This document shows, piece by piece, positions 23,244 through 34,238 of a stretch of DNA of 64,000 bases (its first letter is position 1; every line of letters starts with the position of its first letter). Location: the NCBI RefSeq assembly GCF_932274485.2, contig NC_065885.2, forward strand, positions 41,987,062 to 42,051,061, written 5' to 3'. Position numbers and translations under genes: made by a program. This DNA is from Patella vulgata. Lineage: Eukaryota; Mollusca; Gastropoda; Patellidae. Below the pieces are notes generated by a model. That model was not told the DNA's origin. It worked only from the letters and a program-made list of their open reading frames with translations, and made no database searches.

Positions 23244-25941
23244 ACGTTGGGCTGAAGTCAGCGGACGTTATGCTGAACGGACGTTTTATGACCTTGACCT
23301 CATCGTCGAAAGCTGCGGTTAACAAAACACAATGTTTAGCCGTTAGAGTTAGCGTACGGAATGAATAACAAATATCCGCACTACTAATTTATTTAAACCA
23401 CTGAAGACACACAACAATTGGAACGAAATGAAACAGTCTTTATCCCCCATTTCTGTAGCACCATAGATAATTTCGGAAAGTCACTTGAATACACCGCAAA
23501 ACAGGTTGAATTAATTACCGGCACCATAGATTATTCTTGAAAGTCCCCAACATAATCTGAAATCCGTCCTAGGAAAGCAGTACCCCCCTCCGTCTTGTTT
23601 GTTAATTCTGTTTTACCAAACGGCCGCTGCTATTTTATTTTCTTAAGCCACTAAATACATGACATGGAATTAAAGAGTGTTTATCCCTCTTTGTGGCAAC
23701 ATATAGATTATTTCTGAAAGTCCTCGATTCAGTCTTAAATCCGTCCCAGGAAAGCTGCCCCCCTCCCCTTTATGTCCATAATCATACCAAACGTCAGCTG
23801 TTTCATGTTCTTGAGCCACTCATTACATGGCATGGAATTAAAGAGTGTTTATCCCTCTTTCATGTTGCAAAATAGTTTATTCTTTAAAATCCTCGTCATA
23901 GTCTGAAATACGTCTGAAAAGCCCCCCCCCCCACTCTTTGTGAACTGTGCTTTACCAAACTACCGCTACTATTTCATTTTCTTGAGCCACGCAATACTTG
24001 CCATAGAATGAAAGAGTGGTTGCACCATAGGTTATTCTTGAAAGTCCTCAGCATAATCTGAAATCCGTCCTAGCTGCGCTGCTGTTTCATTTTCTTGAGC
24101 CACTCAATACTTGGCATTGAATGAAAGAGTGTTTATCCCTCTTTCATGTGGCACCATAGATTATTCTTGAAAGTCCTCAGCATAATCTGAAATCCCCCCC
24201 CCCCTCACGTCTTGTTTTTCAATTTTGTTTTACCAAACGTCCGCTGCTATTTTATTTTCTTGAGCCACGCAATACTTGGCATAGAATGAAAGAGTGTTTA
24301 TCCCTCTATCATGTGGCACCATAGATTATTCTTAAAAGTCCTCAGTATAATCTGAATTCCGTCCTAGGAAAGTAGTACCCCCCCCCCTCCGTCTTGTTTG
24401 TTAATTCTGTTTCACCAAACGGCCGGTGCTATTTTTATTTTCTTGAGCCACTCAATACATGGCAGGGAATTAAAGAGTATTTATCCCTCCAAGGAAAGCT
24501 GCCCCCCTCCTTTTATGTCCAAATGAAACAGCAGCGGACGTTTGGTAAAGCACAGCTCACAAAGAAAGAGTGGGGGGGGGGGGGGCTTTTCGGAAGTATT
24601 TCAGACTATGACGAGGATTTTAAAGAATAAGCTATGCTGCAACACGAAAGAGGTATAAACACTCTTTAATTCCATGTCATGTATTGAGTGGCTCAAGAAT
24701 ATGAAACAACAGACGTTTGGTATGATTATGGACAAATAAAAAGGGGGGGGGGCAGCTTTTCTGGGACTGATTTAAGACTGAATCGAGGGCTTTCAGAATT
24801 AATCTATGGTGCCACATGAAAGAGGGATAGACACTCTTTAATTCCATGTCACGTATTTAGTGGCTCAAGAAAATAAAATAGCAGCGGCCGTTTGGTAAAA
24901 CAGAATTGACAAACAAGACGGAGGGGGGGGGGGGGGATACTGCTTTCCTAGGACGGATTTCAGATTATGCTGAGGACTTTCAAGAATAATCTATGGTGCC
25001 ACATGATAGAGGGATAACCACTCTTTCATTCTATGCCAAGTATTGCGTGGTTCAAGAAAATGAAATAGTAGCGGTAGTTTGGTAAAGCACAGTTCACAAA
25101 GAAAGAGAGGGGGGGGGGGCTTTTCGGACGTATTTCAAACTATGACGAGGGTTTTAAAGAATAAGCTATGTTGCAACATGAAAGAGGGATAAACACTCTT
25201 TAATTCCATGCCATGTATTGAGTGGCTCAAGAACATGAAACAGCAGACGTTTGGTATGATTATTGACATAAAAGAGGGGGGGGGGGCAGCTTTCCTGGGA
25301 CGGATTTAAGACTGAATCGAGGGCTTTCAGAAATAATCTATGGTGCCACATGAAAGAGGGATAAACACTCTTTAATTCCATGACATGCATTTAGTGGCTC
25401 AAGCAAATAAAATAGCAGCGGCCGTTTGGTAAAACAGAATTGACAAACAAGACGTGTGTGTGTGGGGGGGGGGGGGTAGCCTACTGCTTTCCTAGGACGG
25501 ATTTCAGATTATGCTGAGGACTTTCAAGAATAATCTATGGTGCCACATGATAGAGGGATAAACACTCTTTCATGCAATGCCAAATATTGAGTGGCTCAAA
25601 AAAATGAAACGGCAGCGGACGTTTGGTAAACAGAATTGACATTAAAGTGTTTTGCGGTTTAACCGGTAATTAATTCAACCTATTTTGCGGTGTATTCCAG
25701 TGACTTTCCGAAATTATCTATGGTGCTACAGAAATGGGGGATAAAGACTGTTTCATTTCGTGCCAATTATTGTATGTCTTCGGTGGTTTAAATAGATTAG
25801 TAATGCGGACATTTGTTATTTATTCCGTACGCTCACTTCAACGGCTAAATATTGTGTTTTGTTAACCGCAGCTTTCGACGATGAGAGTCAAGGTCATAAA
25901 ACGTCCGCTCAGCTTAACGTCCGCTGACTTCAGCCCAACGT
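23244..25941. mobile_element. 2.7-kb foldback element with poly-C/poly-G-punctuated arms
   Basis: The two halves (23244-~24515 and ~24520-25941) are reverse complements, with ends ACGTTGGGCTGAAGTCAGCG and complement. Each arm is built of ~180-200-bp subrepeats (GAATTAAAGAGTGTTTATCC..CACCATAGATTATTCTTGAA..GTCCTCAGCATAATCTGAAA..TACCAAACG.CCGCTGCTATTT). Every subrepeat contains one homopolymer run of about 6-14 C (left arm) or G (right arm). No coding region. Long arms with internal subrepeats are typical of Foldback-type elements. Confidence 0.85.
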
Positions 25942-26217
25942 ATTGAGTACCGAACACAAATTGGCAACTCATTCGCCTAGCGGCAGATTCGACCGATCAA
26001 GCTGGCAACCCTTTCGTTGGCAACCTATTCAGAATAAAGACAAGAATCGCCCAAACTCATCTATATTTATAAACCAATAAAATCCAACGTTACACGTATA
26101 AAATAAAAGTAGAATACATTATACCGTACACTACTACAATATTAAGCTAGCTATGCCTTTAGCTCAGAATTGAGGTGTAATTTTGGATTATCATACAAAA
26201 TTCTTAGCATCTTACTA
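25942..26217. other. No feature recognised
   Basis: Flank of the foldback element. GGCAACTCATTCGCC and CTGGCAACCCTTTCG with GGCAACCTATTC form a weak local repeat; nothing else seen. Confidence 0.45.
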
Positions 26218-26399
26218 CATAATAAGCTTTCCAAATATTATTAGTAAAAGTTGGCACAATCATATTAAAGGGGTGCACTCTAAACGTCGCCAATTTTAGC
26301 CTACAATATTTTAAAGTGAAAGACAGGTAATATTTCCAGTCCAAACTCGGACCCTCGTACACAATTTTGAGCATCCATTGCAACTACATATATTCTGAA

Positions 26400-26520
26400 G
26401 GAGAATTAAAGTAGCTAAGTCTCTAATTCAATATCATCCAAACCCTTCGACAATGAAAACACGAATTATTTTTCAATTTTAATCAACATTGTTGTTGTGA
26501 TCTTACCGGAAAAAATGGCC
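26400..26520 (-). repeat. Dispersed repeat, inverted relative to 17300-17420
   Basis: This is the reverse complement of the repeat at 17300-17420 (TAAAGTAGCTAAGTCTCTAA..ATATCATCCAA..GAAAACAC). It begins right after the first ~180-bp array unit (26218-26399). Confidence 0.75.
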
Positions 26521-26797
26521 TTCTGATATCCAATATTTAAGACAAAATAAACAGTTTACGATCGGTACACGAATCGTGTACCATAATGCGTTTCAGAGCA
26601 ATTTGTAACGAGCGACTCGAAGAACGAGGTTAGACATATTCCACAAGTCATGTCAAACGGTGACCCCATATTTTTATCTGGAGAACATGCGCAATAAATA
26701 CTATCGGTGTAGACTGGAATAACCAGACACCAGAGATTGCCATTGAATTGAGACTTCTGGCATATTTCGCCGAACAAAACTGCTTTGAAATTAGAGT

Positions 26798-26920
26798 AAA
26801 AACGGAAACGATTGAATGTAAATCAGTTTATATACATTCATATTTCCTTATTATATACGTTGCTACCCATTTCTGTCAATTTGTAGGTCCTAAATATTAG
26901 CGATTTAGCTCCTTTAAGTA
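26798..26920 (+). repeat. Dispersed repeat, direct copy of 12511-12625
   Basis: Same orientation and same boundaries as the copy at 12511. It ends at GATTTAGCTCCTTTA, where the ~180-bp array resumes. Confidence 0.75.
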
Positions 26921-28096
26921 AGCTTTCCACATATTATTAGTAAAAGTTGGCACAATAATATTAAAGAGGTGCGCTCTCATCCTAAACATAGCCAATTTAT
27001 AAGAATATTTTAAAAAGAAAGACCGTTAATAGTCAAAATTCGGACCATCGTACACAATTTGGATGATCCAACTAAATATATTCGGAAAGGTAATTAAATA
27101 AGCTTTCCAAATATTATTAGTAAAAGTTGGCACAATCATATTAAAGGGGCGCGCTCTCAACCCGAACACTGCCAATGTTTCAATATTCTATAGGGAAAGA
27201 CAGTTAATATTCCGTGTCAAAATTCGGATCATCGTACAAAATTCTGAGCATCCAACTATATATATTCTGAAAGGTAATTAAACAAGCTTTCCAAAAATTA
27301 TTAGTAAAAGTTGGCACAATCATATCGTACAAAATTTGGATGATCCAACTAAATGTATTCTGAAAGGTAATTAACTAAGCTTTCCAAATAATTTAGTAAA
27401 TGTTGGCGCAATGATATTAAAGGGGCGCACTCTCAACCCGAACACTTGCCAATGTTTAAATATTCTGAACGGAAAGACAATTAATATTCCGTGTCAAAAT
27501 TCGGATCATGGTACAAAATTCAACTATATATATATTTTGAAGGGTAATTTAAACAAGCTTTCCCAAAACTATTAGTAAAAGTTGGCACAATCGTATTAAA
27601 GGGCGCGCTCTCAACCTGAAAATAGCCAATTTTTCAATATTCTAAATGTAAAGATAGACCTGTATTTTTTTCGAGTTTCAAATTCGGATCATCGTACAAA
27701 ATTTTGATCCAACTAAACATATATTGAAAGATAATTAAATAAGTTTCCAAATATTATTAGTAAAAGTTGGCACAATCATATTAAAGGGGCGCGCTCTCAA
27801 CCCGAACGGTCTATCCCTTTAGAATATTGATCAATTGGCTGTGTTCAGGTTGAGAGCGAGCCCCTTTAATATGATTGTGCCAACTTTTAAAAAGCTTATT
27901 AAATTATCTTTCAGAATATATTTAGTTGGATCATCAGAATTTGGACGATGATCCGAATTTTGACACGAAATATTAATTGTTTTTCCCTTTAATTTTAAAA
28001 AAAAAAAATATGGCCATGTTTAGGATGAGAGCGCACCTTTTTAACTTTTACCAATAATATTTGGAAAGCTTACTTAATTACCTTTTAGAATATATT
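26921..28096 (+). repeat. ~180-bp tandem array with orientation switch
   Basis: Units start with AAGCTTTCCAAATATTATTA near 26920, 27097, 27280, 27376, 27554 and 27740 (one is truncated to 96 bp); an isolated unit lies at 26218-26399. Each contains GTTGGCACAATCATATTAAA, GGGGCGCGCTCTCAACC and AAATTCGGATCATCGTACAA. At about 27810 the orientation flips and 27815-28096 reads as reverse-complement units. The array is then interrupted by a LINE and resumes inverted at 29964-30236. Confidence 0.85.
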
Positions 28097-29963
28097 ATTA
28101 TTATTATTATTACAGCATATTTATAGTGCGCCCTTTGATATAACATGTTCAAGGGCACTTTACAAAGTGACAATGTAATAAATAAAGATTATGGACATGT
28201 TAACGATTGTATACAGAGTCAGTTAAATGCCTGATTAAATAAAGGTGTTTTAAGTTGTTATTTAAAAGAATATAGAGATGTACAACATCTTAAACTAAAT
28301 GGTAGATTATTCCATAAAACAGGTGCTTGATAACTAAAAGAGCGCTGACCAGAAGAGACTAGTTGAACAGTTTTGGGCTTTAAAAGTAGTTTATCTGATG
28401 TTCGTAATGTTCGGCCAGGTGTATAAAGTTCTAAAAGATCTGAGAGGTAAACAGGAGCTTAATTATTTAAACATTTAAAGTAAGTAATAAAATCTTAAAA
28501 TCAATTCGATATTTAACAGGTAACCAGTGTAAATTATATAAAACATGAGTTATGCGGTCACATTTCTTAGTTAAAGTAACAAGTCTAGCTGCAGTATTCT
28601 GTACTTTTTATAATTTATCTATAAGCTTTAAAGGTAAACCAACTAAACGTGAATTAAAGTTATCTAATCGAGAAGTGACCAGAGAATTAACAAGTGACTT
28701 AGTGGCCTCTACAGTTACACATTTACGTATTTTACCTATATTTCTGATATTAAAATAGCACAATTTACAAATATTATTTACCTGAGCTCCCATAAGCATA
28801 AAACTATCAAAGATTACGAGTAGAATAAGATGAAAATATATCACAATTACCAATTACAACAGGGGGGTAATCATGTGCAAATTTACTTAACTGATGTCTT
28901 GAGCCCAATAACAAATATTTGGTTTTATCATCATTCAATTTTAGAAAGTTCTTTGACATCCATTTTCTAATTTCACTAATACAGTTCTCAAGTTGCAATT
29001 TTGATAAATTGAAAGAAGATGGATAATTAGGTGTAAATGAAATATATAAATGAGTATCATCGGCATACAGATGAAAGCTGAGACCATATTTTCTGACAAT
29101 ATCACCTAATGGTGACGTATAGAGGGTAAATAAAATCGGACCAAGAACAGAACCTTGGGGAACCCCAGATGACAAAGCAGATTCAGACGACGATTGACAA
29201 TTAACTAAAATACACTGTTTTCTACCCACAAGATAGCTTTCTAAAAGATTTAAAGGGCCAATCCCGACAATATTTTGGAGAATAAAACTGCTTAATTTTG
29301 TGTTAAGATCCCTTAAAATCCCCTACCTTAGGGCCGAGCAAGAAACTCAATATATGTGATACGTTTTCAAACAACTTAAACCCGTCAGTCTTAATCTTGA
29401 AATGGAGACTGGTGTCCCAAGCTGTATTATGCGGTGTCTGGATAAAACTAGTCATTTATTTTATTAAAGTAATGTGTAGGTGAAATTTACCTTTCGTTAT
29501 CAAGTACAGCGCATGGGCCATTCACTGAATCGAACAGGAATCGATTATCAGGTCACCCAACGTTCACGTCCAAACGACTGGATATTTTGAGCTGGTATTT
29601 TGAGACAGGGTAAATACATCTATATTTTGGCACTTAAATGTTATACGTACTCAGACTTTTAGTTTTTGAGACTCTGTTCAAATCGGGATAGTCCCTTTAA
29701 TGCAGAGCCACAAATACCGAATTTAAATTAAAGTCTACGTGGAAGAAGAATGGAAGGGTCCGCCGTGTCGAAAGCAGCAGATAAATCTAATAAAATTAAA
29801 AATGTACATTTTCTATTATCAATTTCCATTAAAATATCATTTGAAACCCGGGTAAAAGCTGTTTCGGTACTGTGAAATTGTTTATAAGCACTTTGAAATG
29901 GTTCATACAAAAAGTTATCATCTAGATGGGCCTTTATCTGAGAAGCAATACATTTCTCCGAAT
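28097..29963 (-). pseudogene. L2/CR1-like LINE, 5'-truncated, with an internal insert
   Basis: Read on the minus strand: LDDNFLYEPFQSAYKQFHST and LLDLSAAFDT (RT, 29735-29930), then GVPQGSVLGPILFTLY, the YADDTHLY catalytic motif and KWMSKNFLKLNDDKT (28807-29229). Next come RLDNFNSRLVGLP..KLI and further diverged sequence to about 28260. It ends in a 3' tail GTGCCCTTGAACATGTTATA..GCACTATAAATATGCTGTAA plus an (ATA)n tract at 28097-28185. PQGSVLGP, YADD and the GLP motif are typical of L2/CR1 ORF2. A ~400-bp insert of unknown origin (about 29320-29735) splits the RT, and there are several frame breaks. The endonuclease is missing. The minus-strand reading makes the plus-strand frame at 28552-28758 a shadow. 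Confidence 0.88.
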
Positions 29964-30236
29964 TTGAACTTCGAAAAAAATACAGGTCTATCTTTAAATT
30001 TAGAATATTTAGGTTGAGAGCGTGCTCCTTTAATATGATTGCGCCAACTTTTACTAATAATATTTAGAAAGCTTACTTAATTACCTTTTAGAATATATAT
30101 AGTTGAATGCTCAGAATTTTGTACGATGATCCGAATTTGAACTTCGAAAAAAATACAGGCCTATCTTTATATTTAAAATATTGAAAAATTGGCTATGTTC
30201 AGGTTGAGATCGCGCCCCTTTAATATGATTGTGCCT
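29964..30236 (-). repeat. ~180-bp array, inverted remainder
   Basis: One and a half reverse-complement units of the 26.9-28.1 kb array (CCGAATTTGAACTTCG..TTGAGAGCGTGCTCCTTTAA..CCAACTTTTACTAATAA). It continues the array broken by the LINE. Confidence 0.8.
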
Positions 30237-30819
30237 GTGTTGGAGCATAGAACTAGTTAGTATTCTAGTTCTATGGTTGGAGTAAGTTATTGACAAGACT
30301 CATTTATTGTTATTATGATTGTATTTCACTGCTATCATCCACACTGATCAGCAGTGAATTTTCGCTAGGCCTCTACAATCACTGATAAGGATGACATCGA
30401 TGCGTCCCAAATATTAACTTTTTTCTTCCGTCAAATTAAATTCTAAAACATTTTTTTTCAATTTATTAGAAAACTAAAAAAAGACATTTTCATTGTTTGT
30501 AGGTAAAAATCATTTCCTATTTAGTGTAAATGGGTATTAAAAAGTAAAATTCACCATTTAGCCCGAATCAGTAACGTCTTATGTAAACAATGCACGCGCT
30601 ATTGAGCCAATGATTGACGCCGTGTTATGTGACGTCACGTGTCGAAACAGTCATCTGTTACAGAGATATTCGAAGATCTCTGTGAAACAGATTGGCTATC
30701 ATTATGTTATGTGTACGCTTAAGCTAAATTATTGTGGTCTAATAATAGACCTGGCCTTGAACTTGCATCTTACAATGACCCTGACATTGTCTATCATTTT
30801 AACCAATCAAAAATTAGTA
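30237..30819. other. No gene; one short hairpin
   Basis: 30247-30277 is an 11-bp-stem palindrome (CATAGAACTAG..CTAGTTCTATG). The rest is unassigned single-copy-looking DNA. The 72-residue frame at 30610-30828 is not recognised. Confidence 0.45.
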
Positions 30820-31693
30820 AGCCTATAACTACCATTCATAATTTCTTCTTTTCGCCTCTTCAGAACGCGAAAGTCGAAAAGTCGAAAAGTAGAAGTTACG
30901 ACAAAATGTGAGGCGACAACACGCTATACAAGCCAAACTCAACTCGAAAATAGGAAATTAAGAAATAACACACAGCGATAATAGCGCCCCTCGTTTTTTC
31001 CTAATTTCTTATTTTCGACTTGCGTTTTGGCTTGTATACCGTCTTGTCGAGTTTCGACTTAGTCATATTTTTGTATTTATTGATGTAAGTAAGAAGGCGC
31101 CAACACGCTATACCAGCCAAAATGCAACTCGAAAATAGGAAATTTAGAAAAAACACACAGCGATAATAGGGCCCCTCGTTTTTTCCTAATTTCTTATTTT
31201 CGACTTGCATTTTAGCTTGTATACCGTCTTCTCGACTTTCGACTTAGTCATATTTTTGTATTTATTGATGTCAGTAAGAAGTCGCCAACACGCTATACAA
31301 GCAAAAATGCAACTCGAAAATAGGAAATTAAGAAATAACACACAGCGATAATAGCGCCCCTAGTTTTTTCCTAATTTCTTATTTTCGACATGCATTTTGG
31401 CTTGTATACCGTCATGTCGACTTTCGACTTAATCATATTTTTGTATTTATTGATGTCAGTAAGAAGGCGCCAACACGCATACCAAGCCAAAATGCAACTC
31501 GAAAAGTAGAAATTAGGAAATTAACACACCGCGCTATTAGCGACCTATCATTTTGACTTTCGCCTCGGAAATTGTTGTAGTCTCAATTTTCCAGGTCGCA
31601 TTTGAATACAACAATTTAATTTATTATATAGGCCTATTATAAAACAAATTTCCCGTACCGGTATATACAATATACAACAACTTACAAAATCCG

Positions 31694-32143
31694 TCTTACA
31701 TGGGGATTGGGTGGTCTTGTGGTTTAACACGTGCGCGTGGTAAAGACCCCTACGTGCAAACGAATTATTGAAATGATTTAGTTCGCAACGAGTGGATGTT
31801 AAGCCAGCCATGAGGTCCGGTTTTCAATCCCTACATTGGCCGAGAAAGTTCATCCAGATTTTGCGGCGGGTTCCCCCTTGTCAGTGATGCAGGACGGGGG
31901 GGGGGGGGGTGTGACAAGGACAACTGTCTAGTTGTTCGGATGGGACCAAAAAACCGAGGTCCCGTGAACACATTGGCGTGCACGTAGAAATCCCTTGACA
32001 GTTGGGATTCGATATAAGAGTAGGCCATATTGTCGCTGTCCGGACAAAATTTTCCTTACAGCACACTGTATGGCGTATGCCCGTCTTCATTAGCCCAGTT
32101 CGGAGCAGTGAAGTAGGACGTTAAACCCCAATTTCATTTAATT
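31694..32143 (+). mobile_element. SINE-B fragment joined to SINE-A
   Basis: 31694-31810 carries part of SINE-B (a tRNA-like start, TAAAGACCCCTACGTGCAAA and GAGTGGATGTTAA). It is followed at 31816 by SINE-A from its box-B region onward (TCAATCCCTACATTGGCCGA..GAAGTAGGACGTTAAACCCC). Both are on the plus strand. A (CT)n run lies at 32242-32270 and about 850 bp of unassigned DNA follows to 33000. Confidence 0.75.
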
Positions 32144-32237
32144 TCTCTTTCTCTCATCGCTAATTTTTAAAATAAAATTGCACCATGTTAGTCACTGAAT
32201 AACTCTTAGTTTGTGTCGAGTGGACGTTATCTCCCCC

Positions 32238-32272
<35 letters not shown>

Positions 32273-32999
32273 GAATACATTAGTGCAGTTTTGAGGTGAT
32301 CCACTAAGATCAGAATTTATTTTTGTTGTCTTTAGTTATTTCAACATCTAATGAACAATATATATTCAGCCTCTACACGCCAGTCTCATCCAAGGATTTC
32401 CCTTTTTAACGTTTTGCATGTACAATAGGCCTATTCTTAATTGCAGGTACCGTAATGATCCAGAATCTGAATCCTCATAGAAATTCCAATTTCAATGTAA
32501 GACATGCTTATATTTATTAGAGAATGTTGGCGGCGGTACTGAAACGTCACTATTCGACTCGTTCTTACATTTCCTACCCATGGTGATAATATAATTTGAA
32601 ATAAAATAATAATATACAATCGGGAAAACCTGTATATTTTCTATGCGGTATGAAACCACATTAGGCCTAAATGAAATTCAATTATCAATGCGCGTATTCT
32701 AATGTGAACTTGAAAGTAGAGACTACATCAACTTCCGAGGCGAAAAGTCGACAGCACGACACCAAAGCAAAATCATAGGTCGCTAATATCGCCTTCAATA
32801 CTAGATTTTATCATACAGACTATTTTGTTAACGCAAATTGCATGTATTTAAATGCGACCTGACAAATTGTGACTACAACCACTTCCGAGGCGAAACTCGA
32901 AAAGTTGCCAGTACGACAGCAAGCCAAAATGATAGGTCGCTAATAGCGCGTGTCTTTATTTCCTAATTTCTACGTTTGCACGTAGGGTTCTTTAGCTGT

Positions 33000-33165
33000 G
33001 GATAGAAACTAGGGTATCCGGAGAAAACCCACAAGGTTGGACAAGCGACCCTACTCCCTTGTCATGTTTAAGCGGGGAATCAAAACCACACCACTTGAAT
33101 CAATCTCAGACCTTGCGATTTCACGCGCACGTGTTAAACCACTAGACCACCCAATCCCCATGTAA
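33000..33165 (-). mobile_element. SINE-B, head part
   Basis: The minus strand reads GGGGATTGGGTGGTCTAGTG (tRNA-like head), a B-box region and then CAACCTTGTGGGTTTTCTCC. The same head is found on the plus strand at 31704 in the other arm, so it pre-dates or is part of the foldback arms. Confidence 0.7.
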
Positions 33166-33529
33166 GACGGATTTTGTAAGTTGTTGTATATTGTATATAC
33201 CGGCACGGGAAATTTGTTTTATAATAGGCCTATATAATAAATTAAATTGTAGCCTAAGGTGGTTTTTTTTTGTTTTGTTTTTTTATAAGACATTCTTGGC
33301 AGGTAAAATATCCCAGTTGTCGGAAAAAAAAAATATGAACATTTTTTTTTTATATAAAAATTATTATCCATTTTGACGGAAAAGAATGAAATACAGTGTG
33401 AGCCCTGATTGCACGTATTCAAATACGACCTGGAAAATTGAGACTACAACAACTTCCGAGGCGAAAGTCAAAATGATAGGTCGCTAATAGCGCGGTGTGT
33501 TAATTTCCTAATTTCTACTTTTGGAGTTG

Positions 33530-33934
33530 TGTAATACTTTTAGTAGAATTTTTGCTCGAGAAATAACATATTCGCATAATATGTGATATGTACTTAAAAT
33601 ACTTAAATCAACTTAGTCTGTAATTGACAGTTGACACATAAAAAGAGCTATTTATCGAAAACATAATGTCAATAATTTACCACCAGAATTACACGTGGTT
33701 TAAAGTAACCAATCATATCGTTAATTGCACAGTTTCAGGGCCATGAACACGCTTATTTCTGCGTGATAAACCTGGGTGCTATATAAGATATCTATTTGAA
33801 CCTTTCAAGTTAGGCTTCTATTAGGTTCCAGAGAGCTTACATCTGAGTTCCTAGACAGCCGCGAGGCTGGCTAGGGCGGAGAAATGGTTTTAGCTAGTAT
33901 TGTTATCTAGTATGTTTTGTATACCTGTATTCAG

Positions 33935-33991
<57 letters not shown>

Positions 33992-34219
33992 AGAAGCAAA
34001 CTGTTGCATTGTTATTCCTGGTAAGACAAACGTCTTAAGAAACTGTAAGAAGTAAATACACAACGTGAAGCAGAAGTAAAGACAGCTGGAAACAAATTCT
34101 GGACGATCACAAGGCTACAGAAATATGTAGTAAGAAAAGATGCATGGGTCGTACGTAGGATGTGGCGACCGGTTTCCTCGTCCGCTCTCCACGTCAGACA
34201 AAGGACCTATGGTGCTACA
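33530..34219 (+). repeat. 5' LTR
   Basis: 690 bp, TG..CA bounded, with a (TA)n microsatellite at about 33937-33984. The GGTGCTATATAAGATATC segment (33775-33792) could act as a TATA region. Confidence 0.88.
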
Positions 34220-34228
34220 TATTCGATT

Positions 34229-34238
34229 TGGTGCCGTG
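34229..34238 (+). promoter_or_regulatory. Primer-binding site, tRNA-His-like
   Basis: TGGTGCCGTG lies 10 nt inside the 5' LTR. It is complementary to the conserved 3' end of animal tRNA-His (..CACGGCACCA). The match stops after 10 nt, so the primer call is moderate. Confidence 0.6.

Noticed and set aside
22978-23325. 115-residue minus-strand frame as a host gene
   Set aside because: It overlaps the arm of a foldback element, has no recognisable domain, and no splice or promoter evidence was seen.
28552-28758. Plus-strand 68-residue frame
   Set aside because: It is antisense to the C-terminal region of the L2-like LINE, which reads convincingly on the minus strand.
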